A stretch of DNA of 64,000 nt. Origin: Prosthecobacter sp. (GTDB taxonomy: Bacteria > Verrucomicrobiota > Verrucomicrobiia > Verrucomicrobiales > Verrucomicrobiaceae). The notes below the pieces were generated by a model. It was given only the letters and a program-made list of their open reading frames with translations. It made no database searches and was not told the origin of the DNA. This document shows, piece by piece, positions 57,641 to 64,000 of the stretch (its first letter is position 1; each line of letters begins with the position of its first letter). The position numbers and the translations under genes are program-made. The stretch lies in the NCBI GenBank assembly GCA_021733925.1, contig JAIPJY010000029.1, forward strand, positions 1-64,000, in the 5' to 3' direction.

Positions 57641-58603
57641 ATGAAAACCGCTGATCCTAAAGCCGCCCTCATCCAGTGGGGCATTGAACTCGAAACGCGC
57701 CTGCCTGCCACCAGCCAAGTGGCGGTGGGCAGTTACCACGCCGGGTATCCGGTCACCACTGGTCGCACCACTGCCGGTGCTCGCAGCAACGCGCCTGCCT
57801 TCAACGCTGATACGTGGAAGGCCGAGCGCGATGGCTCCATCCGCTGCGAGGCCGGGCAGATCCCCTGCGAGTTTGTCTCTCCCATCCTCCACGGCGAGCA
57901 TGGCGTGGTTCATTTGATCGCCTTCGTTGAATGGCTCAATGCCATCGGTGCCAGCGTGAACGCATCCTGTGGCTGCCACATCACCGTGGGCATTGAGTCG
58001 ATCATCGGCACTTCCGACACCAAGGCGGTGAGCGAGTTCATCCGCAAACTTGCCCACATTGCCCGCTGGCACGCGCGCAGCCTCTACGGCCAGACGGGCA
58101 CGGACCGCCATCTGAACCGCTACAGCCATCCTCTTTACGAGCAGACCGCCCAGCACATGCGCAAGATCGTCACCTGCGAGCAGGAGCGGGTCAAAGCCGA
58201 GTGCGCCGAGCAATGCGGTCGCGGCATGGTGAACTTTAGAAAAGCGTTCAAGCGTGATCGCGATGGCCGGTTCATCGGCGTGGTGGAGTTCCGTGTCTTT
58301 GCCGGCACGCTGAACATCGAGAAGATCATGCATCACCTTGCCAGCGTGCTTGGGCTGTGTCGCCGCGCCTGCGAGGTCCGCTGTCTCGGCGGGTTCGGCA
58401 AGAACAAGATCCAAGCCAAGCGCACCGCCACGGCGTCGGATGGCCTGCGCTTCCTGTGGGACTACCTCGGATGGACCGGCAGTGCGCGGCCCGTCGCCCT
58501 TGGGCTCTTCGGCAAGCTGCACTCGGAGTTCCGCCACTACCGCAAGCACGCGCAGCGGCTCTGCCAGCAGTTCGATGAACGCTACCCCGACGCCAACCTT
58601 TAA
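57641..58603 (+). CDS. Amidoligase family protein (COOH-NH2 ligase-like)
   Basis: The 320-residue protein belongs to the amidoligase family of glutamine-synthetase-fold enzymes. GIELETRLP at residues 13-21 is the family's N-terminal strand, ERDGSIRCEAG at about 62-72 holds acidic/metal residues, and CGCHITVGI near 108 with FRVFAGTLNIEKI near 220 complete the core. These enzymes join a carboxylate to an amine at ATP cost. The adjacent class II glutamine amidotransferase would supply ammonia. The substrate (peptide, wall or metabolite) is unknown. It is followed by an 80-bp gap to the amidotransferase gene. Confidence 0.8.
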   Translation: MKTADPKAALIQWGIELETRLPATSQVAVGSYHAGYPVTTGRTTAGARSNAPAFNADTWKAERDGSIRCEAGQIPCEFVSPILHGEHGVVHLIAFVEWLNAIGASVNASCGCHITVGIESIIGTSDTKAVSEFIRKLAHIARWHARSLYGQTGTDRHLNRYSHPLYEQTAQHMRKIVTCEQERVKAECAEQCGRGMVNFRKAFKRDRDGRFIGVVEFRVFAGTLNIEKIMHHLASVLGLCRRACEVRCLGGFGKNKIQAKRTATASDGLRFLWDYLGWTGSARPVALGLFGKLHSEFRHYRKHAQRLCQQFDERYPDANL

Positions 58604-58621
58604 GCCTTTGCCTAAACTATA

Positions 58622-58632
58622 CGCAGTCTGCG
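58622..58632. promoter_or_regulatory. CGCAG-T-CTGCG dyad, copy 1
   Basis: An 11-bp dyad, CGCAGTCTGCG, followed by GATAG, lies between the amidoligase and the amidotransferase. It is one of four related motifs in the early block. Confidence 0.65.
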
Positions 58633-58683
58633 GATAGACGGGCCAAACCAAGAACAACGAACCTGAACCCAACTGAAACTGAT

Positions 58684-59316
58684 ATGTGTGTGATCCTGAT
58701 ATGTCCTCAAAATGTGCGCCCGAAGTCCGAGGTGCTGTATGCCTGTCATGAAGCCAACCCGCATGGTGCGGGCGTGGCATGGCGGGAAGGTGGCCGCGTG
58801 CGCTGGCAGAAGAACCTCAATACCGGCGAGCTTGTGACTCTGCTCAAGAAGTTGGAGGGCGAAGTGGTGATCCACTTCCGCTGGGCCAGCGTGGGCGGAG
58901 TGGATGCGCGGCTGTGCCATCCATTTCCCGTTACCCCGAAGGCCTCCACCAGCCTGAGCGGCATGGCGGAAACGGTGCTGTTCCACAATGGCACGTGGAG
59001 CGGGTATGAAGATGCGCTCAAGCGTCTGACGCAGCACCGCAAGGAACCTATTCCCGCTGGTCCGATGAGCGACACGCGGGCAGCGGCGCTCGTGGTCCAC
59101 ACCACCGGGGCTGATTCGCTGCACAAGCTGCCGGGGCGCTGGGTGTGGATGAATGCTCATGATACCCGCCTCTTCGGTCCATGGGAGGCGTGGGGCGGCA
59201 TGCAGGTGAGCAACACGTTCTTTGTGCCACGCCTGCGGGCTACTCAAGCACGCCGCAAGGCTACGCAGCCTGCGGATCACCGACCACGCCACCAATCCTG
59301 CCTCTTTGCCTGCTAA
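58684..59316 (+). CDS. Class II glutamine amidotransferase-like protein
   Basis: The 210-residue protein has the Ntn-hydrolase amidotransferase N-terminus MCVIL, with Cys2 as predicted nucleophile after Met removal. The family core follows: HFRWAS near 60 (Arg), HPFPVT near 79 (His), and LFHNGTWSGYED near 99-110 (the Asn-Gly pair). It would hydrolyse glutamine to give ammonia to the upstream amidoligase. The C-terminal ~30 residues (RATQARRKA... ) are low complexity and overlie a dyad, so may be a late extension. Confidence 0.8.
   Translation: MCVILICPQNVRPKSEVLYACHEANPHGAGVAWREGGRVRWQKNLNTGELVTLLKKLEGEVVIHFRWASVGGVDARLCHPFPVTPKASTSLSGMAETVLFHNGTWSGYEDALKRLTQHRKEPIPAGPMSDTRAAALVVHTTGADSLHKLPGRWVWMNAHDTRLFGPWEAWGGMQVSNTFFVPRLRATQARRKATQPADHRPRHQSCLFAC
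59264..59274. promoter_or_regulatory. CGCAG-C-CTGCG dyad, copy 2
   Basis: CGCAGCCTGCG lies near the end of the amidotransferase coding region, followed by GATC. Confidence 0.6.
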
Positions 59317-59345
59317 CCCAAACTCAAACCCAAAACGAAACCGAT

Positions 59346-59909
59346 ATGAAACTGTTCAAACTGATCGCCAGCCGTGCTGGCCAAGTGCTCTTCGATGACC
59401 GTGTGGAGGCTGACTCCCCGCGTGAGGCCCGCGAGCAGATGAAGGCCCTGCTCGGGCTGCAATCACTCACTGGGGTGGTCTATGCGATCACCGAAATCCC
59501 CATCGAACTCATCCAGAGCATCGTCGATGCGAAGCTGGCGGAAGCCCTGCAGCGAGTGCGCAGCGGCCAGCCACCGGCCAGCATGGAGCAGATGATCCGC
59601 CCCATTGCGAGTGCGGCAGTCCGGGAGCAACTCGCCACGTTGCGCACGGTGCAGCCGGATGATCCTCCACCAGCAGCGCAGCGCTTCGACGCGTTCACGC
59701 CTGCCGACCAGATCATTGGCTCAACCACGACGCCCAAGCCACGGCGCAAGCGCGTCAGCGTGACCACCAACGGCACGCTGGTGGATTGGAAGGCGGTGAA
59801 GCGACTGTATTGCCGCACCGGTTCCATCAAGCAGACGGCGGTGCAGTTCGAGCTGTCGATCAACTCCGTGAAGGCGCGCATCCGCCGGGAGGGCTGGACC
59901 CATGAGTGA
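59346..59909 (+). CDS. Phage protein with a C-terminal HTH
   Basis: The 187-residue protein has an N-terminal alpha/beta part (MKLFKLIASRAGQVLFDDRVEA), a Pro-rich middle, and a C-terminal HTH-like segment (WKAVKRLYCRTGSIKQTAVQ then FELSINSVKARI). It could be a DNA-binding regulator of the early block. The start at 59346 follows an A/C-rich leader. Its stop overlaps the start of the 58-residue frame by 8 bp. Confidence 0.65.
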   Translation: MKLFKLIASRAGQVLFDDRVEADSPREAREQMKALLGLQSLTGVVYAITEIPIELIQSIVDAKLAEALQRVRSGQPPASMEQMIRPIASAAVREQLATLRTVQPDDPPPAAQRFDAFTPADQIIGSTTTPKPRRKRVSVTTNGTLVDWKAVKRLYCRTGSIKQTAVQFELSINSVKARIRREGWTHE

Positions 59910-60078
59910 GCGTCTCTCCATCACCAAGTATGGCTCGCGGTATTGGGCCGTGTGGCTCGACGGAGAATTGCTGGCCGTCACGCTCTACAAGAAGGGCGCA
60001 CGGGCCATCACGGCCGCGATTACGACGCTCTCCACGCATCACGGGAAGGAGGTTCATCATGGCATCCAAGCCGCGTGA
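59902..60078 (+). CDS. Small phage protein, 58 residues
   Basis: The frame begins MSERLSITKYGSRYWAVWLDG and ends HHGKEVHHGIQAA. Its ATG overlaps the previous stop by 8 bp and its end overlaps the next gene's start by 20 bp, so it is wedged between two genes. A compact (strand-rich) protein of unknown role, likely real because of its coupled position. Confidence 0.6.
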   Translation: MSERLSITKYGSRYWAVWLDGELLAVTLYKKGARAITAAITTLSTHHGKEVHHGIQAA

Positions 60079-60715
60079 ACGTGCGCTCAAACAAGCTCCG
60101 GCTTCGCCGATGAACTGGCGACCGCGCACGGCGGAAGATCTGATCGGCCAGGCCAGACGAGTGGCGCTGGCGCAGGCGGGCAAAGCGAAGCGCTTGGCGG
60201 CTGATCCCTCAGCCACGATGAAGCTCCTGCTCTATGGCCCGCCGGGCGTGGGCAAGACCAGCGTGGTGGAGTTGGTGGCCTTACAATTGGCCGGCACGCC
60301 GCTCTCCATCGAAGATTACAACGGGCGTGAGGTGACGGTGGACCTTGTGCGTGAGTGGATGAAGCAGCTTCCTTATGGCAGCCTGTTCAGCGCTTGGTCG
60401 GTCAAGATCGTCAACGAACTGGATCGCTGCTCCCGTGAAGCGCAGGACTTGCTGCTCACCTACCTTGACCGATTGCCACCGGGCCGGGCGTTCCTCGGCA
60501 CGAGCAACCTGCAATTGGACCTGCTCACCGAGCGGTTCCAGACGCGGTTCCAAGCGATCAAGCTGCTGCCGCCGACCACGGAGGAACTGGCGGCGTTCCT
60601 GAGCACGCACTGGCCGGTGCCTGCATTCACGGCCTCACAAATCGCCGTGGGCAGCGGTGGGTGCGTGCGGGCCGCCCTCGCCGACCTCGAATCCTACCTC
60701 GACCACACACCCTGA
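60059..60715 (+). CDS. AAA+ ATPase, clamp-loader-like
   Basis: The 218-residue protein has Walker A GPPGVGKTS (60-68), a Walker B-like VNELDRCS (about 120), and sensor-1 GTSNLQ, with an N-terminal RPRTAEDLIGQ motif, all typical of RarA/clamp-loader ATPases. The C-terminal lid is short. A separate protein (55,801) resembles the missing C-terminal part. A strong AAGGAGG ribosome-binding site lies 10 bp upstream, unlike its neighbours. Confidence 0.85.
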   Translation: MASKPRERALKQAPASPMNWRPRTAEDLIGQARRVALAQAGKAKRLAADPSATMKLLLYGPPGVGKTSVVELVALQLAGTPLSIEDYNGREVTVDLVREWMKQLPYGSLFSAWSVKIVNELDRCSREAQDLLLTYLDRLPPGRAFLGTSNLQLDLLTERFQTRFQAIKLLPPTTEELAAFLSTHWPVPAFTASQIAVGSGGCVRAALADLESYLDHTP

Positions 60716-60735
60716 ACCCGAACCAACGAACGACC

Positions 60736-61227
60736 ATGCAACACATCCAACAAATGATTGATCAACACGGCGGCTTTGAGGCCGTCCGCACTCGCTACCT
60801 CCGCCTCGAGAACCCGCCGTTCATGCGACTGGTCATTGAGGTGATCGGCGGTCCGTATCCCAATGGCGCGTATGAACTCAGCATCGCGCATTACAGCGAA
60901 CAGAACGGAGATGCCATGCGTGATCCCGAGATCACGTTCCTCGTAGTTCCTGCGGAACAAGGCACGACATGGACACCGCTCACCTTCGAGAACAGCTACC
61001 TTGGCTGCTATCAGGTGGTGGCAAGCGTCACACCAGCGGGACTCATCGAAGCACGCGATCCCGCGCTCTTGCGTGATTTGCGCGACTTCGCCACCCAGTG
61101 GGACCGCAACCTCAAGCAGCAAGGCTTCATGGCCGTGTTCGAGCTCCAATATGGTGATCAAAACGGTGCGACAACGGCAGTCACGGTGACGAGGCCAACG
61201 GGAGATCGGCTCAACGCCGATTCATGA
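60736..61227 (+). CDS. Conserved phage protein (DUF6908-like)
   Basis: The 163-residue protein has LENPPFMRLVIEVIG and ELSIAHYSEQNGDAMRDPEI, a pattern I recall from DUF6908-type phage proteins of unknown function. Its last ~25 codons overlie 44-bp repeat copy D, so the natural end may be earlier in evolution. The start at 60736 follows an A/C-rich leader. Confidence 0.65.
   Translation: MQHIQQMIDQHGGFEAVRTRYLRLENPPFMRLVIEVIGGPYPNGAYELSIAHYSEQNGDAMRDPEITFLVVPAEQGTTWTPLTFENSYLGCYQVVASVTPAGLIEARDPALLRDLRDFATQWDRNLKQQGFMAVFELQYGDQNGATTAVTVTRPTGDRLNADS
61153..61196 (+). repeat. 44-bp prophage repeat, copy D
   Basis: Begins GGTGATCAAAACGGTGCG and ends CACGGTGACGAGGCC. Unlike the others it lies inside a coding region, the end of the DUF6908-like gene, read as GDQNGATTAVTVTRP. 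Confidence 0.85.
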
Positions 61228-61249
61228 ACCCGAACCCATTCCTCCACCC

Positions 61250-61606
61250 ATGAGCAAGAAAGACCTCATCGAACAACTGCGCCAGCGGCTCGCCAGCAAC
61301 GACCGCTGGGCCTTGCGAGCGCTGATGCGAATCTACCAGAACCAGACCGCCGATGAACAATGCCGCGAGGCCACCATCGAGCGCAATGGCATCGGGTTCA
61401 CCGGACCTGATGCGGAGATAATGACCAGCTTCGCCCGTCAGTATCAGCGGCGCGGATGCCTCAGTCCCAAGCAGATGATCATCCTGCGACGCCGCATGCC
61501 GGCCTATGCGCGGCAGATCGCGCAATGCACCGACACCACCCGCCTTGAACACGCCTTTTGCGGCTCCTGCTATACGCACACTGCGGATAGCCAGTCTGCC
61601 GCATGA
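61250..61606 (+). CDS. Phage early protein, unknown
   Basis: The 118-residue basic protein has two helical segments, QCREATIERNGIGFTGPDAE and a C-terminal HAFCGSCYTHTAD with three Cys in a CxxC-like pattern. It may bind DNA or zinc. No family is recognised. Its start follows an A/C-rich leader after the DUF6908-like gene. Confidence 0.6.
   Translation: MSKKDLIEQLRQRLASNDRWALRALMRIYQNQTADEQCREATIERNGIGFTGPDAEIMTSFARQYQRRGCLSPKQMIILRRRMPAYARQIAQCTDTTRLEHAFCGSCYTHTADSQSAA
61575..61585. promoter_or_regulatory. CGCA-CAC-TGCG dyad, copy 3
   Basis: CGCACACTGCG lies inside the end of the 118-residue gene and is followed by GATAG as in copy 1. Confidence 0.6.
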
Positions 61607-61627
61607 ACCCACACCCAACACACCACC

Positions 61628-62344
61628 ATGCCTAGAACCAAAGCCAAGCCTGAACCTGCCGCCGCCATCCTCACCGAGGCCGCGCCCGTTCCTCCCACCA
61701 CGCCCGCACCCGCTATCCTGCGCAAGGTCAGCCTCGCGGGCTTCGCCGTGCAAACGCTTGCCAGCAAGAGCACGAAATCCTACCCGCTGCTGCCTGATCC
61801 CGAGGGTCAGGTGGCTGAGCTGGTGACGGCCATCCTCACGCACTCCGCCCAGGCCGAGGCGCTGGAGGGGGCGCTTGAGCTGGAAAAGTCCGAACTCATT
61901 GCCATCGCCAAACCGTTCTACTTTGCGCATCACGCCGGTCAGCACGTTCTCGCCTCCTCCATTGAAGCACGCGCTGCGGATGGCCGCGTGGTGCGCGTGG
62001 GGTTCTCCAATTCGTATCGCGGGGTGAGTGATGAAGCCGCACTGCTGCGGCTGGCCGGTGAGCACACCGAGCGGTTCTTTAAGCAGAGCTTCGAGATCAA
62101 GATCAAAGGCGATGTGATCCCCGAAGCTGCTGTGGAGCCGCTGCTGGCAGAGTTGCAGGCGCTCTTTGCCCGCCACGGTGCCACGGCGGCACTGGTCGCC
62201 AAAGCCGTGATCAAGCCGACCAAGGAGTGGCATACGGCACGCCACACACTGTTCAACGTCGCCGAGAATCAGGCACTCGACAAGGTGGTGCCGGTGAGCG
62301 CGAGCGTGAAGACCAAGCTCGGGAGGGGCGGTGATGATGAGTGA
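61628..62344 (+). CDS. Phage protein, unknown
   Basis: The 238-residue protein has a Pro-rich N-terminus (residues 5-35), then a helical domain with LEGALELEKSELIAIAKPFY and a conserved-looking VRVGFSNSYRGVSD. No family is recognised. It overlaps the following ligase-like gene's start by 11 bp. Confidence 0.6.
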   Translation: MPRTKAKPEPAAAILTEAAPVPPTTPAPAILRKVSLAGFAVQTLASKSTKSYPLLPDPEGQVAELVTAILTHSAQAEALEGALELEKSELIAIAKPFYFAHHAGQHVLASSIEARAADGRVVRVGFSNSYRGVSDEAALLRLAGEHTERFFKQSFEIKIKGDVIPEAAVEPLLAELQALFARHGATAALVAKAVIKPTKEWHTARHTLFNVAENQALDKVVPVSASVKTKLGRGGDDE

Positions 62345-63080
62345 TGCCATCACACTGACAATCTTCGGCGGTGAACGATGCCAAACGGGGCAGGCGGTCT
62401 TGGAAGGGGCCGCCCGCAGCATCGAACGCAAACGGTGCAGGCAAGTTGAAGCCACCGCATCTCCCGCGCTGCTCACTTACCCAGCACGTCCGATTCAGGG
62501 AGGCCGACTGGAGCTGGCTCCACCGAAGCGCGGCCTGTGGTTTGCAGAGCCGAAGTTCAATGGCTGGCGTGCGCTGGTCCACACACCCAGCGGCACGCTG
62601 TGGAACCGCCACGGTGGTAGGTTGACCATCGCGGCGTGTTTTCGTGATGCGGTGGAACAGTTGCGTGATCTCGCCGATGACGGCCTCATCTGGGCCGACT
62701 GCGAAGCACTGGAACGCCGGCATCACATCGCACGCGGCACGCTCATCCTGCTCGATGCGATCCCCTCTGATCCGATGTTCACGCCGAGCTATGCCGAGCG
62801 CCGGGCGTTCTTGGAATCACTGCGCATTCCGCTGGAGCCATTTTCGAGCGGACTCCACGCAGGCGATGAGCCGCCTCTCCTGCTCACCACCAGCCGCATG
62901 GTGTGCGCTCAAGACGAGGTTCTCGCGTTCTACCAGAGCCTCCGGCAGAGCAATCGCCAATTGGGAGCCGAGTTCTTCGAGGGCGTGGTCATGAAGCGGG
63001 CCGACGCGGCCTACCCCGTGCAGTTGCGCAGCCCGCTGGAAGAATGCCGCGCTATGATGAAGCACCGATTCATCACCTGA
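62334..63080 (+). CDS. Minimal ligase-like nucleotidyltransferase
   Basis: The 248-residue protein contains the nucleotidyltransferase core of ATP-dependent ligases: motif I reads KFNGWR (Lys74), with Asn in place of the usual Asp, motif III ADCEAL, motif IV EGVVMKR, and a late motif-V-like ECRAMMKHRF. It has no OB-fold domain. Either it ligates RNA/DNA with a partner, or the motif I change has altered its function. It overlaps the preceding gene. Confidence 0.8.
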   Translation: MMSDAITLTIFGGERCQTGQAVLEGAARSIERKRCRQVEATASPALLTYPARPIQGGRLELAPPKRGLWFAEPKFNGWRALVHTPSGTLWNRHGGRLTIAACFRDAVEQLRDLADDGLIWADCEALERRHHIARGTLILLDAIPSDPMFTPSYAERRAFLESLRIPLEPFSSGLHAGDEPPLLLTTSRMVCAQDEVLAFYQSLRQSNRQLGAEFFEGVVMKRADAAYPVQLRSPLEECRAMMKHRFIT

Positions 63081-63095
63081 GTTGTGATGAAAAAT

Positions 63096-63139
63096 GGTGA
63101 TCCAATCGGCTCGACAACGGCAGCCACGGTGACGAGGCA
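63096..63139 (+). repeat. 44-bp prophage repeat, copy E
   Basis: Begins GGTGATCCAATCGGCTCG and ends CACGGTGACGAGGCA. It lies 15 bp after the ligase-like stop and 6 bp before the next gene's ATG (63146). Confidence 0.85.
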
Positions 63140-63145
63140 GGATTC

Positions 63146-63397
63146 ATGAACGATTCCCTCTGCAAGTATCACTCCTTCCTGTTCATCAACGGCGCGCAGG
63201 TGGGCGATAACGCCACGTTTGCCGACTGGTATGCGGATGACGCTGCCGCCATCAGCGATACGCGCAGCTACTTCACCACCGAAGGCTACCACGTCGAATC
63301 CGTCACCACCAGCCACGGCGAAGTGCGTCCGGCGAACCGGTTCCTGCCTGCCCTGCACGGGAAGATTCTCACCGTGCATCTGACCACTCAACCCTGA
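63146..63397 (+). CDS. Small phage protein, unknown
   Basis: The 83-residue protein starts MNDSLCKYHSFLFING and is acidic with several aromatic residues. Its ATG is 6 bp after 44-bp repeat E; the repeat's final GAGG could serve as ribosome binding site. No family recognised. Confidence 0.6.
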   Translation: MNDSLCKYHSFLFINGAQVGDNATFADWYADDAAAISDTRSYFTTEGYHVESVTTSHGEVRPANRFLPALHGKILTVHLTTQP

Positions 63398-63404
63398 TCC
63401 GCCC

Positions 63405-63476
63405 ATGAACTCCAACGACCTCTTTGCCTGGATCGCGCTGGCTGGCCTGATGGCCGCCATCCTGATCTTTGGCTAA
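63405..63476 (+). CDS. Tiny membrane peptide, 23 residues
   Basis: The frame MNSNDLFAWIALAGLMAAILIFG starts 7 bp after the previous stop and is almost entirely a transmembrane helix. Such short peptides occur in phage early regions, but its reality is uncertain. Confidence 0.4.
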   Translation: MNSNDLFAWIALAGLMAAILIFG

Positions 63477-63482
63477 AACATC

Positions 63483-63493
63483 CGCAACCTGCG
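63483..63493. promoter_or_regulatory. CGCA-ACC-TGCG dyad, copy 4
   Basis: CGCAACCTGCG lies 35 bp upstream of the AAA+ gene start and is followed by GAG rather than GAT. Confidence 0.6.
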
Positions 63494-63527
63494 GAGCCAT
63501 GAACCACCACCCAAACCTGAAACCACC

Positions 63528-64000
63528 ATGCCCACACGCACCCTGAATCGAAACGCCGAAGCCCCTGAAATCGAACTGCCACCCGATGCCGCCACCGTCG
63601 ATGACCACCGCAACCCGCGCCGCAGGAGGCGCAATGAAGAGGAACCCGCTCCTGACGTCGGCCACCTCGTGCAGCCAGAGCCGCGTCATGAACTCGACAA
63701 GCTGATTCTGCATGCGGAAGTGAAGACGGACATCTTGGCAGGCCTGCGGGCGCTGGAGATCCGTGCCGATCTTGACCGCATTTGGAATCTGAGCGCCATC
63801 CAACCGCAGGAGGGAAAGTGCATTTTGAACTTTTACGGCCCACCGGGCACAGGCAAGACGCGTGCCGCCCTTGGCATCGCGTTGAAGCTGGGCAAGCCGC
63901 TCTATCAGGTGGACTATTCGTCGGTGATCTCGAAGTACTTGGGTGATACCGCCAAGCACATCAAAGCCGCCTTTGCTGTTGCCCGTGAACAAGACGCCGT
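63528..64000 (+). CDS. AAA+ ATPase, 3'-truncated by window edge
   Basis: The first 157 codons start MPTRTLNRNAEAPEI and include a helical region (residues 45-85), then Walker A GPPGTGKTRAA at about 104-114, and DYSSVISKYLGDTAK, a pattern of AAA+ ATPases like those of proteasome/FtsH/Rca-type superfamilies. The gene continues past the window, so function is unassigned. An A/C-rich leader and dyad copy 4 precede it. Confidence 0.8.
   Translation, partial: MPTRTLNRNAEAPEIELPPDAATVDDHRNPRRRRRNEEEPAPDVGHLVQPEPRHELDKLILHAEVKTDILAGLRALEIRADLDRIWNLSAIQPQEGKCILNFYGPPGTGKTRAALGIALKLGKPLYQVDYSSVISKYLGDTAKHIKAAFAVAREQDA

Noticed and set aside
55750..63139. The 44-bp repeats as CRISPR repeats
   Set aside because: They are 0.9 to 3.6 kb apart with genes between them, so not an array.

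Overview
The window looks like chromosomal DNA of a high-GC Gram-negative bacterium, most likely Verrucomicrobiota (Prosthecobacter/Verrucomicrobium-like). This rests on gene content (a formylglycine-enzyme domain fused to planctomycete/verrucomicrobial-type c-cytochrome repeats, a Gfo/Idh oxidoreductase, RDD and lipoprotein genes), on the frequent lack of Shine-Dalgarno sequences, and on REP-like palindromes scattered between genes. The phylum is an inference; no rRNA is present.

Bases 1-31,600 are host chromosome. They begin with the 3' end (domains V and VI) of a group II intron abutting an ADP-ribosylglycohydrolase-like gene. Then come a dienelactone hydrolase, an ABC exporter, glucose-6-phosphate isomerase, a ThiF/MoeB-like enzyme, ispE with a YfiH-type gene, a MarR regulator, an MFS transporter, a cytochrome/FGE fusion, a Dus enzyme, a Gfo/Idh oxidoreductase, ribosomal protein L9, a Nudix hydrolase, a lipoprotein AroQ-gamma chorismate mutase, mnmA (with an in-frame palindromic insertion), an FAD amine-oxidase-like protein, a VOC protein, a WYL regulator and a three-gene iron-type ABC importer whose binding-protein gene has a REP-containing duplication at its N-terminus.

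From tRNA-Pro(GGG) at 31,587 to the end of the window lies a siphovirus-like prophage whose right end is outside the window. A tyrosine integrase sits beside the tRNA, with a cluster of putative arm-type sites between them. A leftward late block (53,989 to 33,008) reads terS, terL, holin, endolysin, TM/coiled-coil lysis protein, gpW-like, portal, S49 protease/scaffold, capsid cement, major capsid, head-tail and tail genes, a G/GT-type frameshift pair, tape measure, tail tip and a large collagen-like fibre. Two rightward cargo genes interrupt it: a lipocalin lipoprotein between terS and terL, and an unrecognised 345-residue protein between capsid cement and head-tail genes.

A divergent rightward early block (54,282 to 64,000) carries a ParB-like protein overlapping a TET-associated-glycosyltransferase-like protein, a stand-alone RarA/MgsA C-terminal-like protein, an ATP-dependent DNA ligase, an amidoligase paired with a class II glutamine amidotransferase, a small clamp-loader-like AAA+ ATPase, a second minimal ligase-like nucleotidyltransferase, several unknowns and a truncated AAA+ ATPase. 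This suggests a phage that handles its own replication and repair, may modify its DNA bases, and makes an amide/peptide-like modification of unknown target.

The most unusual non-coding signals are in the prophage: five dispersed 44-bp repeats, eight copies of the palindrome GTTGCGCAAC, two pairs of 15-bp repeats both spaced 22 bp, four CGCA(N)CTGCG dyads, a GGGAAAC slippery heptamer directly before the tail-chaperone stop, and A/C-rich leaders before many early genes.
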